Positions 1 through 9,144 of a DNA stretch of 22,836 nt are shown here, piece by piece. How positions within the stretch are numbered: position 1 is the stretch's first letter; each line of letters opens with the position of its first letter. The DNA is taken from the NCBI GenBank assembly GCA_040235565.1, contig JBECLA010000122.1, positions 1-22,836 of the forward strand, given 5' to 3'. A program made the translations under genes and the position numbers. The stretch comes from JAHEIJ01 sp040235565. Lineage in GTDB: Bacteria; Pseudomonadota; Gammaproteobacteria; UBA6429; Thiohalophilaceae. The notes under the pieces were generated by a model. That model saw nothing but the letters and a program-made list of their open reading frames with translations. It ran no database searches and was not told the origin of the DNA.

Positions 1-661
1 TGGCCTCGTAATCGTAAAAGTCTCGCGGCGTTTCCAGACAAATCGCCGGCAGGGGGGTGTCCCCCAGAATGGCAACGGTGTATTCCTGCCCCTCGATCCA
101 GCGTTCGGCCAGCACTTTGCCTTTAAACGCGGCTGCCTGCTGCCAGGCCGTCACCAGGTCTTCCGTTTCGTTGACCTTACTCATGCCGATACTGGAGCCT
201 TCCAGGGCCGGCTTCACCATCACCGGCAGTCCCAGGGTTGCAACGACGTAATCCGGATCGAAGTCCTGTTCCAGCACCAGGTAGGGTGGCGTCGGGATGC
301 CGGCCCCTTCGAGTAACTGTTTGCTCCGCAGCTTGTCCATCGCCAGCGCCGAAGCCATGACGCCGCTGCCGGTGTATGGCAGTCCCAGCACTTCCAGTGC
401 ACCCTGCATCACCCCATCCTCACCACCCGGGCCGTGCAAAATAATGAAAACGCGGTCGAAATCTCCCTCAATCAGATCCCGCATTACCGTTTCACGCCGC
501 ACATCCAGGCCGCGCGCACGCACCCCCAGGCGGCACAGCGCATCAAGCACGGCTTGCCCACTGTTGAGGGAAACGGCCCGTTCGGCAGACCAACCGCCCA
601 TCAAAACGGCCACCTTGCCAAAGCGCTCGGGATCCATCGGCTTGAAATTCGGTTCAGTCAA
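1..661 (-). CDS. ddlB: D-alanine--D-alanine ligase (partial, C-terminus off the left edge)
   Basis: Ligates two D-alanines with ATP in the cytoplasm to give the dipeptide that MurF adds to the peptidoglycan precursor. Only the first 220 or so residues are present, against roughly 306 for the E. coli enzyme. Recognisable blocks are the N-terminal GGWSAER glycine loop with the catalytic Glu (Glu15 in E. coli), HGPGGEDG, the GLPYTGSGVMASALAMDK stretch and EGSSIGMS with the conserved Ser. I chose the TTG at 661, which overlaps the murB stop as TTGA, because a strong GGAGGG Shine-Dalgarno lies about 7 bases before it. The ATG at 637 has none and would sit 31 bases downstream of that site. Oddity: the usual Glu after the Arg in SAEREVS is Ala here. 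It is the last gene of the dcw run visible in the window, and ftsQ, ftsA and ftsZ would be expected beyond the edge. Confidence 0.95.
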   Translation of the reverse strand, partial: MTEPNFKPMDPERFGKVAVLMGGWSAERAVSLNSGQAVLDALCRLGVRARGLDVRRETVMRDLIEGDFDRVFIILHGPGGEDGVMQGALEVLGLPYTGSGVMASALAMDKLRSKQLLEGAGIPTPPYLVLEQDFDPDYVVATLGLPVMVKPALEGSSIGMSKVNETEDLVTAWQQAAAFKGKVLAERWIEGQEYTVAILGDTPLPAICLETPRDFYDYEA

Positions 662-1569
662 GCTTGGCCCTCCCCCACGATGTGGACTTCCCGGCGCAAC
701 GTGATACCGTGTTCCCGTTTCACGGTCTCAGCCACCCGTTCAATTAATGCCTCGATATCGCCGGCCGTGGCGGTACCGGTATTGATGATGAAATTGGCGT
801 GCTTCTCCGAAACACAGGCCCCCCCGACGCAGGTATTTTTCAGGCCACAGGTCTCGATCAAGCGGGCGGCGTAATCGCCTGGCGGATTGCGGAACACCGA
901 ACCCGCGTTCGGTAACTGGGTGGGTTGCGTCGCACTGCGACGGGTCAGGTAGCGTTTGATCATGTCCTGGCTCACTGCCGCATCGCCCGGCTCCAGTTGC
1001 AGGATGGCGGCGACAAACCACTCATCCGCCGGTCCCTCCACATGGCGGTAACCGATGTGATACTCGGCCGGCTTGCGCTGCTGGTATTCGCCCCGACGAT
1101 TGATGGTTTCCACCGCCACCACGCGTTGCCACATTTCGCTCCCCAGGGCGCCGGCATTCAGTGCCAGCGCGCCACCGACGCTGCCGGGAATACCGCACAG
1201 AAATTCCAGGCCATGTAATCCCTGTTTCGCGGTCGTCCGCGCCAGTTTGGGACTGGCCACCCCGACTTCCGCCCGCACCTGATGATGGTCGAGGATTTCA
1301 AGCTGGTTCAGGCTGCTGGTCGCGATCACCGCCCCGTTCAGGCCACCATCACGGACCAGCAAATTGCTCCCCAGCCCCACCCAATAGAGGGATTCCTCAG
1401 CGGGCAGGCCACGCAGGAACACCACCAAATCGGCCAGATCGGCCGGCTGGAAGAACAGCTTCGCCGGCCCCCCGACACGCCAGGAGGTATGCCGCGACAT
1501 GGGTTCAGCCTGCCGCAGGATGCCTCGCAATTCGTTGGTTGATTTTCCTGTCATGGTTACGGGACTCAT
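658..1569 (-). CDS. murB: UDP-N-acetylenolpyruvoylglucosamine reductase MurB
   Basis: FAD and NADPH dependent cytoplasmic enzyme that reduces the enolpyruvyl ether to UDP-MurNAc, the second committed step of peptidoglycan synthesis. The 303 residues fit the shorter type II MurB class rather than the 340-residue E. coli type. The FAD-binding part includes LGLGSNLLVRDGG (about 65-76) and GIPGSVGGALALNAG (126-140). The catalytic set is visible: Arg175 in GYRH, the proton-donor Ser224 in AGSVFRNP and Glu294 in LRREVHIVGE. The ATG at 1569 overlaps the murC stop as ATGA. A second Met at residue 6 is possible but has no better ribosome site. Placement between murC and ddl is common in several gammaproteobacterial groups but differs from E. 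coli, where murB lies elsewhere. Confidence 0.96.
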   Translation of the reverse strand: MSPVTMTGKSTNELRGILRQAEPMSRHTSWRVGGPAKLFFQPADLADLVVFLRGLPAEESLYWVGLGSNLLVRDGGLNGAVIATSSLNQLEILDHHQVRAEVGVASPKLARTTAKQGLHGLEFLCGIPGSVGGALALNAGALGSEMWQRVVAVETINRRGEYQQRKPAEYHIGYRHVEGPADEWFVAAILQLEPGDAAVSQDMIKRYLTRRSATQPTQLPNAGSVFRNPPGDYAARLIETCGLKNTCVGGACVSEKHANFIINTGTATAGDIEALIERVAETVKREHGITLRREVHIVGEGQA

Positions 1570-3014
1570 ATGTTTTCCAGCTCACCTTGCAGCTTGGCTG
1601 CCACCGCGCCGATGTTGCCGGCACCCAGGGTCAGCAACACGTCGCCGTCCTGTAACAGGCCATTGAGGGTCGCGGGTAATTCCTCAATCTGTTCCACGAA
1701 TACCGGCTCAACCTGACCCCGCACGCGAATCGCCCGGGCCAGGCTGCGGCCATCGGCACCGGCGATCGGTGCTTCACCGGCGGGATAAACCTCCAGCAGC
1801 ACCAGCACATCCACGTCTGAAAGCACCCGGGTGAAGTCCTCAAACAGATCACGGGTACGGGTATAACGATGCGGTTGAAAGGCCACCACCAGCCGCTGTT
1901 CTGGCCAACCCTGGCGGATGGCTTTGATCGTGGCGGCGACTTCACTGGGATGATGCCCATAGTCATCCACATGCAGAATCGTGCCGGCAGGCGTGTGATA
2001 GTCGCCATAAATCTGGAACCGTCGCCCGATACCCTGGAAGTTTTCCAGCGCGCGTTTGATTGCCGCATCTTCAATTCCGATCTCACAGGCCACGGCAATG
2101 GCAGCCAGCGCATTCAACACATTGTGATAACCCGGCATGTTGAGCGTGATATCCAGTGCCTCGGATTGCTGCTGGCGTCGCACTTTAAAAAAGGTGCGAT
2201 TACCCTCCTGGCGCAGACCCTCGGCATAAATATCCGCTGCATCGCTCAAACCATAAGTGGTCACCGGCCGGGTAACCTCGGTCAGGATGTTGCGCACTTC
2301 CGGATCATCGATGCACAGGACCGCCTGACCGTAAAAAGGCAAATGAAGCAGGAACTCGATAAAGGTCTGGCGCAGTTTCTGGAAATCTCCTTCGTAGGTT
2401 TCCATGTGATCCGCATCGATGTTGGTGACCACCGCCATCATGGGTTGCAGATGCATGAAAGAAGCATCACTTTCGTCCGCCTCGGCGACCAGGTAGCGGC
2501 CTTCTCCCAGACGCGCATGGGTGCCGGCGCTGTTGAGACGCCCCCCGATCACAAAGGTCGGGTCCACCCCGCCCTCGGCAAGGACACTGGCGATCAGGCT
2601 GGTGGTGGTGGTCTTGCCATGCGTCCCCGCCACGGCAATGCCATAGCGAAACCGCATGAGCTCGGCCAGCATTTCTGCCCGTGGGACCACCGGGATACGC
2701 TGATCATGCGCCGCCATGACCTCCGGGTTGTCCTCCTTAACAGCGCTGGAGATCACCACGACATCACAGCCATTAATGTGGTCCGCGGCATGTCCTTGAT
2801 AGAGCGTCGCCCCAAGCTCGCCCAGGCGGCGGGTCACTGCGTTTGCCTGCAGATCGGAGCCACTGACCTCATAACCCAGATTCAGCATGACTTCCGCGAT
2901 GCCACCCATGCCCACCCCGCCGATACCAACAAAGTGGATGCGATGAATCCGTCCCATGCCGGGTTCACCGCGTGCATTAGCCAGATCTGTGACCCGCCGG
3001 GAAAGTTTAGCCAT
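1566..3014 (-). CDS. murC: UDP-N-acetylmuramate--L-alanine ligase MurC
   Basis: Adds L-Ala to UDP-MurNAc using ATP, the first amino acid of the stem peptide. The 482 residues match the family length. The N-terminal UDP-binding domain has GIGGVGMGGIAE (30-41). The central ATPase domain has the P-loop GTHGKTTTT (130-138, Lys134) and the downstream EADESD and TNIDADHME blocks typical of MurC. The C-terminal ligase domain carries DDYGHHP and FQPHRYTR. The ATG at 3014 overlaps the end of murG by 8 bases and is preceded by GGGAGG about 6 bases upstream. An internal Met20 just before the conserved IHFVGIGG is an alternative start, but the ribosome site favours the upstream one. Confidence 0.97.
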   Translation of the reverse strand: MAKLSRRVTDLANARGEPGMGRIHRIHFVGIGGVGMGGIAEVMLNLGYEVSGSDLQANAVTRRLGELGATLYQGHAADHINGCDVVVISSAVKEDNPEVMAAHDQRIPVVPRAEMLAELMRFRYGIAVAGTHGKTTTTSLIASVLAEGGVDPTFVIGGRLNSAGTHARLGEGRYLVAEADESDASFMHLQPMMAVVTNIDADHMETYEGDFQKLRQTFIEFLLHLPFYGQAVLCIDDPEVRNILTEVTRPVTTYGLSDAADIYAEGLRQEGNRTFFKVRRQQQSEALDITLNMPGYHNVLNALAAIAVACEIGIEDAAIKRALENFQGIGRRFQIYGDYHTPAGTILHVDDYGHHPSEVAATIKAIRQGWPEQRLVVAFQPHRYTRTRDLFEDFTRVLSDVDVLVLLEVYPAGEAPIAGADGRSLARAIRVRGQVEPVFVEQIEELPATLNGLLQDGDVLLTLGAGNIGAVAAKLQGELENI

Positions 3015-4095
3015 GCATCACCTCCCGGCAGATTTCCGCCACGCGTTGGGTCGCCAGCGGTGTTGCCAACCCCCGGGCGGCAGTGGCCATCGTGATGAGG
3101 CCTTCGCGGCCGCTGCGCAGCAATTCAGCTAACAAGCTTGCCAGGGCTTCGGGCGAGAGTTCAGATTGCAGCAGCAGGTGAGCGGCCCCGGCCTGGGTCA
3201 TATACAGGGCATTACGGGTCTGGTGATCATCAACTGCATGGGGATACGGCACCAGAATGGCTCCCACGCCGGCCGCCGCCAGTTCCGAGATGGTCAGGGC
3301 CCCGGCCCGACAAATCACCAGATCGGCCCAGCCATAGGCCTCGGCCATATCAGCAATAAAAGGTTCCACGCGGCCGGCGATCTCCGCTGCAGCATAGGCC
3401 TCGCGGGTAGCTTGCGCTTTGTTTTGCCCCGCCTGATGCCAGATCAAGGGACGCTCCCCGACCGCAAGTAGCGCCACAGCCTTTGGCAGTGTTTCGTTGA
3501 GGGCCTGGGCACCGAGACTGCCACCGATCACCAGCAGTCGGGTTGGCCCCTCATGCCTGGCGATGCGCTCAGCCGGTCCGGGCAGGGCCGCAATCTCCGG
3601 TCGCACCGGATTCCCCGTCTGCTCGGTCTTGATCCCGACAGGAAAACTGCCGGGAAACGCTTCCAGTACCCGCCGGGCCAGACGACTCAGCAGGCGGTTG
3701 GTCAAACCGGCGATGGCATTTTGTTCATGAATCACCAGCGGACGGCGTAACAACCAGGCGGCCAACCCGCCTGGCCCGGTCACAAATCCACCCAGCCCCA
3801 ATACCGCACCGGGGCGACAGCGCAGGCATACGCTCAGGGCTTGCCACAGGGCGACCGTGAGCCGCGCGGGAGCCAGTAACCAGCCCAGGATGCCCTTGCC
3901 GCGCAGGCCGCTGATGGAGATATATTCGATCGGGAATCCGGCTTCCGGCACCAGCCGCGCTTCCAGACCCCGGCGCGTCCCCAGCCACACCACAGCAACG
4001 CCCTCCTGGCGCAGGTGGCGGGCAACGGCCAGCGCCGGAAAGACGTGCCCTCCGGTTCCCCCGGCCATGATCAGGATGTGGTTCGCGGCTACCAT
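3007..4095 (-). CDS. murG: Undecaprenyldiphospho-muramoylpentapeptide GlcNAc transferase MurG
   Basis: Glycosyltransferase (GT28) at the inner face of the membrane that adds GlcNAc to lipid I, giving lipid II. The 362 residues include the N-terminal glycine loop AGGTGGHVFPALAVA (11-25), the second loop LGLGGFVTGPGG (99-110), HEQNAIAG (123-130), TGNPVRPEI (160-168), GGSLGAQALN (191-200) and, later, the CRAGALTISELAAAG sugar-nucleotide-binding block. The start at 4095 overlaps the ftsW stop by 7 bases and has GGGAG about 8 bases upstream. MurG acts on the product of MraY, encoded three genes upstream in the same run. Confidence 0.97.
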   Translation of the reverse strand: MVAANHILIMAGGTGGHVFPALAVARHLRQEGVAVVWLGTRRGLEARLVPEAGFPIEYISISGLRGKGILGWLLAPARLTVALWQALSVCLRCRPGAVLGLGGFVTGPGGLAAWLLRRPLVIHEQNAIAGLTNRLLSRLARRVLEAFPGSFPVGIKTEQTGNPVRPEIAALPGPAERIARHEGPTRLLVIGGSLGAQALNETLPKAVALLAVGERPLIWHQAGQNKAQATREAYAAAEIAGRVEPFIADMAEAYGWADLVICRAGALTISELAAAGVGAILVPYPHAVDDHQTRNALYMTQAGAAHLLLQSELSPEALASLLAELLRSGREGLITMATAARGLATPLATQRVAEICREVMHG

Positions 4096-5291
4096 TTGCG
4101 CGTCTCCCGTTGCAGCGGCCGGTCATGGCGACGGATTTCGAAATCGACCCGCAATAACAGGGCAATGGCCATACAAACGGCAACCATGCTGCTGCCCCCA
4201 TAACTCATGAGCGGCAGGGTCAACCCCTTGGTCGGCAGGATGCCCATGTTAACGCCAAGATTGATAAAGGCCTGCAGGCCAATCCAGATACCGACGCCGT
4301 AGGCCACAAAGGCCTGATAGGGCAATTCACGCTGTTCAGCCTGCCGGCCAATCGCCAGCGCCCGCAGCACAATCAGCAAAAACAGCCCGATGACCAACAC
4401 CGCTGTAATCAGGCCCAGTTCTTCTGCCAGCACCGCAAACAGGAAATCCGTATGCGCTTCCGGCAGATAAAACAGTTTCTGGACACTGCTGCCCAGGCCC
4501 ACGCCGAACCATTCCCCCCGGCCGAAAGCGATCAGCGCCTGGGTTAACTGAAAGCCACTGTCGAAAGGATCCGCCCAGGGATTCAGGAAACCGGTCAGCC
4601 GTTCCATGCGGTAAGGCGACACCAGGGCCAGGACGATCAACACCCCTGTCACGGACACCAGCAGTAACAGGAATTGAAACAGGCGTGCGCCACCAAGCCA
4701 CATCATTCCCAGCGCGGTCATGAAGATGACCGCCACCGCACCATAGTCCGGTTGCAATAACAGCAGTACCGCCAGCAACAGGAACAGTCCCAGGGGACGC
4801 AGGAAGCCGGCGGCAGTCGCCTTGACCACTTCGGAATGCCGTACCAGATAACCGGCGAGATAAAGAATCATGAACAACTTCACGAACTCGGAAACCTGAA
4901 GATTGAACGGCCCGAGATGAATCCAGCGCAGACTGCCATTGACCTCCCGTCCCAGGCCGGGAATAAACACCATCAATAACAGCAACACACTGGTGAGGAT
5001 CAGCCCCAGCCCCAGCTTTTCCCAGACACGCAGCGGAATAAGCACCACGATACCTGCCAGACCGAGGCCAACCGTAATGTAAGCCAACTGGCGCCACAGG
5101 TAATAGAAGGCCTGATCAGTCTGGCGTTCGGCGATTGAAGTGGACGCCGAACCCACCATGATCAGCCCCAACGCCAACAGCACCCCGACGGCAACAAGCA
5201 GGGTATGATCAAAAGTTGGCCATTGACGATCACCACGTGCCGCACGCCGTGGCTGAAGGTGGAACGGTAATCGGGTCGCTTGTTGGGTCAT
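4089..5291 (-). CDS. ftsW: Septal peptidoglycan glycosyltransferase FtsW (SEDS family)
   Basis: Polytopic inner-membrane polymerase that, with FtsI, builds septal glycan strands from lipid II. The protein is 400 residues, with about ten hydrophobic segments starting near residue 29 after a basic cytoplasmic N-terminus. SEDS hallmarks are NGSLRWIHLGPFNLQVSEFVKL (about 118-139), QPDYG (180-184), the PEAHTDFLFAVLAEELG block (277-293), in which Asp282 corresponds to the catalytic Asp of the family, and GLTLPLMSYGGSS near the C-terminus. The ATG overlaps the murD stop as ATGA and has GGAGGG about 9 bases upstream. It could be confused with RodA, but the dcw position and these motifs point to FtsW. 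Confidence 0.97.
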   Translation of the reverse strand: MTQQATRLPFHLQPRRAARGDRQWPTFDHTLLVAVGVLLALGLIMVGSASTSIAERQTDQAFYYLWRQLAYITVGLGLAGIVVLIPLRVWEKLGLGLILTSVLLLLMVFIPGLGREVNGSLRWIHLGPFNLQVSEFVKLFMILYLAGYLVRHSEVVKATAAGFLRPLGLFLLLAVLLLLQPDYGAVAVIFMTALGMMWLGGARLFQFLLLLVSVTGVLIVLALVSPYRMERLTGFLNPWADPFDSGFQLTQALIAFGRGEWFGVGLGSSVQKLFYLPEAHTDFLFAVLAEELGLITAVLVIGLFLLIVLRALAIGRQAEQRELPYQAFVAYGVGIWIGLQAFINLGVNMGILPTKGLTLPLMSYGGSSMVAVCMAIALLLRVDFEIRRHDRPLQRETRKW

Positions 5292-6676
5292 GCGGCCAAT
5301 CCCTCCACCAGGCTGACAAACTGCGCACCGCGATCCGCATAGCCTTTGAACATGTCAAAGCTGGCACAGGCCGGGGATAACAACACGGCATCCCCGGGCT
5401 GCGCCTGCTCAGCCGCTTGTTTGACGGCTTCGGCCAGATTCCTCACACCGATGAGTGGCACGGTATCAGCCAGAGCCTGTTGCAGACGAGATGCGTCTTG
5501 CCCCAGCAACACCACAGCACGACAGTGTGCACTCACCGCCTCGCGCAAGGGGGTGAAATCCTGCCCCTTGCCCTGGCCCCCGGCGATCAAGACCAGTTTC
5601 CGCGCCGGGATCCCTTGGATCGCGGCCAGCGCCGCGCCGACATTGGTAGCTTTGGAATCGTTGTACCAGACCACCCCCTGCCGCTCGCGCACCCACTGAC
5701 AACGATGTGGCAGACCACTGAAACGCTGCAGCACCGTGAGCATCGCGGCCTGCGACAATCCGGCCACTTGCCCCAGGGCCAATGCCGCCAGGGCATTGGC
5801 GGTATTGTGGCGACCCTTGATTCTCAATGCCGTTTCCGGCAGCAAGCACGCCTCACCCCGGCATAACCAGACTTCCCCGTTCTGTTCACACAGGCCATAG
5901 TCCCCCGCCGCGGGGGCCTCCAGCCCAAATCGCACCACCGGACGTCCGTGTTGCACCATTGCCAGGGTGGCCCTGACCAGCGCATCATCCCGATTGATCA
6001 CCAACCCGCCACCGCCGTGATAAATTCGCATTTTTGCCGCAGCGTAGTCACTCACACTGGTATACCGGTCCATATGATCCTCGCTGATGTTGAGGATCAC
6101 CGCCGCAGCCGGTTCCAGGCTGGAGGTGGTTTCAAGCTGAAAACTCGACAGTTCCAGCACATACAATTCGGGCTTCTGCGCCAGCAGGTCCAGCGCGGGG
6201 GTGCCGATATTACCACCCATGGCGGTTTTGAGGCCGCTTTCCCGCGCCATCTCCGCCACCAGCGCCGTCACGGTACTCTTGCCATTGGACCCCGTGATGG
6301 CAATCACCGGTGCTGCGGTAAAATGCGCAAAGATTTCGATATCGCCCAGGATCTCCACGCCCCGGGCGCGCGCCTCGATGATCAAAGGCTCTCGCAGCGA
6401 GACGCCGGGGCTCACCACCAGACACTCGGCGCGGGCAAAGGCAGCCGCATCAAAGCCACCCACAAACACCGCCACATCGGGCAATTCGTTGCGCAAGGCT
6501 TCCAGGCTCGGTGGGTTGGGGCGACTGTCGGTGACGGCAATTTCCGCACCCTGTGAAGTCAGAAAGCGGGCACAGGACAGACCGGTCGCACCCAATCCGA
6601 CAATCAGGATCCGCTTGTTCAAAAAGCTTCGTTCCTCTGCCATTGCACTTGTCCGATAATTTATTGCCGCCAACAT
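5288..6676 (-). CDS. murD: UDP-N-acetylmuramoyl-L-alanine--D-glutamate ligase MurD
   Basis: Cytoplasmic ATP-dependent ligase adding D-Glu to UDP-MurNAc-L-Ala. The 462 residues show the N-terminal nucleotide-binding motif LIVGLGATGLSCARFL (24-39), the P-loop TGSNGKST (128-135, Lys133), LELSSFQLE and LNISEDHMDRY in the ATPase domain, and WYNDSKATN plus LLSPACASFD in the C-terminal domain. The ATG at 6676 lies 3 bases after the mraY stop, and an AGGTG Shine-Dalgarno ends 9 bases before it. Met12, just before the conserved part, is an alternative with no visible ribosome site. This is one of the few dcw junctions here that do not overlap. Confidence 0.96.
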   Translation of the reverse strand: MLAAINYRTSAMAEERSFLNKRILIVGLGATGLSCARFLTSQGAEIAVTDSRPNPPSLEALRNELPDVAVFVGGFDAAAFARAECLVVSPGVSLREPLIIEARARGVEILGDIEIFAHFTAAPVIAITGSNGKSTVTALVAEMARESGLKTAMGGNIGTPALDLLAQKPELYVLELSSFQLETTSSLEPAAAVILNISEDHMDRYTSVSDYAAAKMRIYHGGGGLVINRDDALVRATLAMVQHGRPVVRFGLEAPAAGDYGLCEQNGEVWLCRGEACLLPETALRIKGRHNTANALAALALGQVAGLSQAAMLTVLQRFSGLPHRCQWVRERQGVVWYNDSKATNVGAALAAIQGIPARKLVLIAGGQGKGQDFTPLREAVSAHCRAVVLLGQDASRLQQALADTVPLIGVRNLAEAVKQAAEQAQPGDAVLLSPACASFDMFKGYADRGAQFVSLVEGLAA

Positions 6677-6679
6677 CTT

Positions 6680-7762
6680 TTAGCGCACCTTCAGGGTGGC
6701 CAGTCCGACCAGCACCAGAATCACCGTGACGATCCAGAAGCGCACGATGACCCGGGGTTCAGGCCAGCCTTTCAGTTCAAAATGATGATGTAACGGTGCC
6801 ATGCGAAAGATGCGCTTACCGGTCAGCTTGTAAGAGCCGACCTGCAAAATGACGGATACGGTTTCCATCACAAACACGCCACCCATGATGAACAGCACCA
6901 GTTCCTGTCGCACCAGCACCGCCAGAATGCCCAGGGCGGCACCCAGCGCCAGCGCCCCGACATCGCCCATGAAGACCTGCGCCGGATAGGTGTTAAACCA
7001 GAGAAATCCCAGGCCGGCTCCGATCAACGCACCGCAAAAAATCACCAGTTCACCCACACCCGCGACATAGGGGATGCCGAGATAACCGGAGAACACGCTG
7101 TTCCCCGACAGATAGGCGAACACCGCCAGGGCGCCGCCTACCATCACGGTTGGCAAAATCGCCAGGCCGTCCAGACCGTCGGTCAGATTGACGGCGTTAC
7201 TTGAACCGACGATCACGAAATAGGTCAGCAACACATAACCCACCGCCCCCAGGGGGATGGCCACATTTTTCAGGATTGGGACGATCAACTGGGTTTCCAC
7301 CGGTGAGGCCGTGTGGTAGAGGTAAATGGCAACGGCCAGGGCGGCAAGCGATTGGGCCAGATACTTGTAGCGCGGAATCAGACCCTTCGGATCCCGCTTG
7401 ACCAGTTTGCGGTAATCGTCGATCCAGCCGATGACGCCGAACACGAAGGTCACCAGGATCACCACCCAGACATAACGATTGGTGAGATCCGACCACAGCA
7501 CGGTACTGATGCCGATTGCCACCAGAATCAGGGCACCACCCATGGTGGGTGTACCGGCCTTGCTGAAATGGGATTCGGGGCCATCATCGCGCACTGTTTG
7601 CCCGATGTTGTACTGGCTGAGCTTGCGGATCATGCTCGGCCCGACGATGAACGAAATCAGCAGCGCGGTCAGCACCCCGAGAATGGCGCGCAACGTCAGG
7701 TAATTGAAGACATTGAAACCGCTGTAGAAGTCTTGCAGGTATTGGGCGAGATGAAACAGCAT
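6680..7762 (-). CDS. mraY: Phospho-N-acetylmuramoyl-pentapeptide transferase MraY
   Basis: Integral membrane enzyme that moves phospho-MurNAc-pentapeptide from UDP to undecaprenyl phosphate, making lipid I. The 360 residues equal the E. coli length. Key sites are the Asp-Asp pair D115-D116 in WIDDYRK, the NLTDGLDGL block, FMGDVGALALG with the third catalytic Asp, and the APLHHHFELKGWPE block with the His triplet near the C-terminus. About ten transmembrane helices are evident from the hydrophobic runs. The start forms TAATG with the murF stop, and GGAGGG lies about 8 bases upstream. Upstream MurF makes its substrate and downstream MurG uses its product. Confidence 0.98.
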   Translation of the reverse strand: MLFHLAQYLQDFYSGFNVFNYLTLRAILGVLTALLISFIVGPSMIRKLSQYNIGQTVRDDGPESHFSKAGTPTMGGALILVAIGISTVLWSDLTNRYVWVVILVTFVFGVIGWIDDYRKLVKRDPKGLIPRYKYLAQSLAALAVAIYLYHTASPVETQLIVPILKNVAIPLGAVGYVLLTYFVIVGSSNAVNLTDGLDGLAILPTVMVGGALAVFAYLSGNSVFSGYLGIPYVAGVGELVIFCGALIGAGLGFLWFNTYPAQVFMGDVGALALGAALGILAVLVRQELVLFIMGGVFVMETVSVILQVGSYKLTGKRIFRMAPLHHHFELKGWPEPRVIVRFWIVTVILVLVGLATLKVR

Positions 7763-9144
7763 TACTCTGTCCCTCCCGCCACCAGGGCATTCACCACCTG
7801 CTCCATATGACTCAGGCGAGAGCCTTTCAGCAACACCGTCACATCAGACGCCAATTCAGATTGCAATGTCGCGCTGGCGGTTGGTTGATCTGCGAACCAC
7901 TCCGCCCCTGCTCCGAACGACTCGACCGCCGCCTTCGCCATAGAACCCACGGCATACAACCCCTCGATCCCCGCGGCCTTCGCGACCCGGCCGGCCTCGG
8001 CGTGCAGAGGGATGGCATTCTCACCCAGTTCCCCCATATCTCCTAGCACCAGAATTCGTTTTCCCGCAAAACCGGCCAGGACCTGAATGGCGGCCGTCAG
8101 GGACGCCGGATTGGCGTTATAGGTGTCATCGATTATGCGACAGCCCTTGAGACCCGGCTTGAGCTGCAACCGGCCGGGTACGGGTTGCATCTCCTCCAGC
8201 CCCGCCTTGATCGCTGTCATTGGCAAACCGACCGCCAGGGCCGCAGCAATGGCGGCCAGGGCGTTCATCACATTGTGCTCACCGAGTAACGCCAGCGTAC
8301 ATTCCAGTTCTCCCTCGGGGGTTGTCACCTGCAGCTGGCTGCCCCGCTCCCCCGCTTGCCAGCGGGCGGTCACATCGGCGGGTTGCAGCAATCCAAAGCT
8401 CAGCGTCTTGCGGGATTGGGCGAATTCACGCCACAAAGGTGCAAAAGGGTCATCGGCATTGATGATGGCCGTGCCGGTTTCACTCAAACCCTGGAAAATC
8501 TCGCCCTTCGCCCTGGCAACCCCTTCGAGACTGCCAAATCCTTCCAGATGCGCCGGCGCGGCATTGGTGATCACGGCAACCCCGGGTTCCGCCAGACGGG
8601 TCAGATAGGCGATTTCGCCGGCATGGTTGGCGCCCATTTCCACTACGGCAGCGGTGTACCCGGCATCCAGGTCGAACAACGTGAGTGGCAGGCCGATGTC
8701 ATTATTCAGATTTCCCCGGGTTGCCAGCGTCTGGCCCTGCTGGCCCAGGATAGTGGCGAGCATTTCCTTGACGGTGGTTTTGCCATTACTACCGGTCACC
8801 GCCACCAGCGGCAGGGTAAAGCGCTGCCGCCAGGCACGTGCCAGCCTGCCCAACGCCAACCGGGTATCGCCCACGATGATCGACGGACAATTGGCAACCG
8901 GCTTTTCGACCATACAGGCGGCGGCCCCCCGGGCTTTGGCTTCAGCCAGGTAGTCATGGCCATCAAAATTCGGGCCGTGCAACGCGACAAACAATTGCCC
9001 CGCTTGCAAGGTCCGGGTGTCGGTGCTGACCCCCTGTAACCGCACATCTTCCCCGGCCCAGCGCGCACCCAATGCCTCGGCCGCTTCATGCAACCGCATC
9101 AGAAAGCCCACTGGTGGATTGTCCAGTTTCACCGCCACATTCAT
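7762..9144 (-). CDS. murF: UDP-N-acetylmuramoyl-tripeptide--D-alanyl-D-alanine ligase MurF
   Basis: Final cytoplasmic Mur ligase: it attaches D-Ala-D-Ala to the UDP-MurNAc-tripeptide. From the ATG at 9144 the protein has 460 residues. The N-terminal domain contains STDTRTLQAGQLFVAL, the ATPase domain the P-loop TGSNGKTTVKEM (Lys122 in this numbering), GNLNNDIGLPLTL and EMGANHAGEI, and the C-terminal domain DDTYNANPASLTAAI and LVLGDMGELG. The ATG overlaps the murE stop as ATGA. A GTG two codons earlier (9150) and an internal Met at about residue 14 are alternatives. None has a convincing ribosome site, so translational coupling to murE is the likely mode of initiation. Confidence 0.95.
   Translation of the reverse strand: MNVAVKLDNPPVGFLMRLHEAAEALGARWAGEDVRLQGVSTDTRTLQAGQLFVALHGPNFDGHDYLAEAKARGAAACMVEKPVANCPSIIVGDTRLALGRLARAWRQRFTLPLVAVTGSNGKTTVKEMLATILGQQGQTLATRGNLNNDIGLPLTLFDLDAGYTAAVVEMGANHAGEIAYLTRLAEPGVAVITNAAPAHLEGFGSLEGVARAKGEIFQGLSETGTAIINADDPFAPLWREFAQSRKTLSFGLLQPADVTARWQAGERGSQLQVTTPEGELECTLALLGEHNVMNALAAIAAALAVGLPMTAIKAGLEEMQPVPGRLQLKPGLKGCRIIDDTYNANPASLTAAIQVLAGFAGKRILVLGDMGELGENAIPLHAEAGRVAKAAGIEGLYAVGSMAKAAVESFGAGAEWFADQPTASATLQSELASDVTVLLKGSRLSHMEQVVNALVAGGTE

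Noticed and set aside
1869..3095. Plus-strand open frame of about 408 codons opposite murC and the end of murG
   Set aside because: Entirely antisense to well-supported murC and murG, with no domain motifs and a His/Arg/Gln-rich composition typical of a shadow frame of G+C-rich coding DNA.
4336..5097. Minus-strand open frame of about 253 codons overlapping ftsW in another frame
   Set aside because: Same strand as ftsW but frame-shifted; low-complexity Gly/Ala/Arg composition and no recognisable motif. FtsW is complete and convincing.
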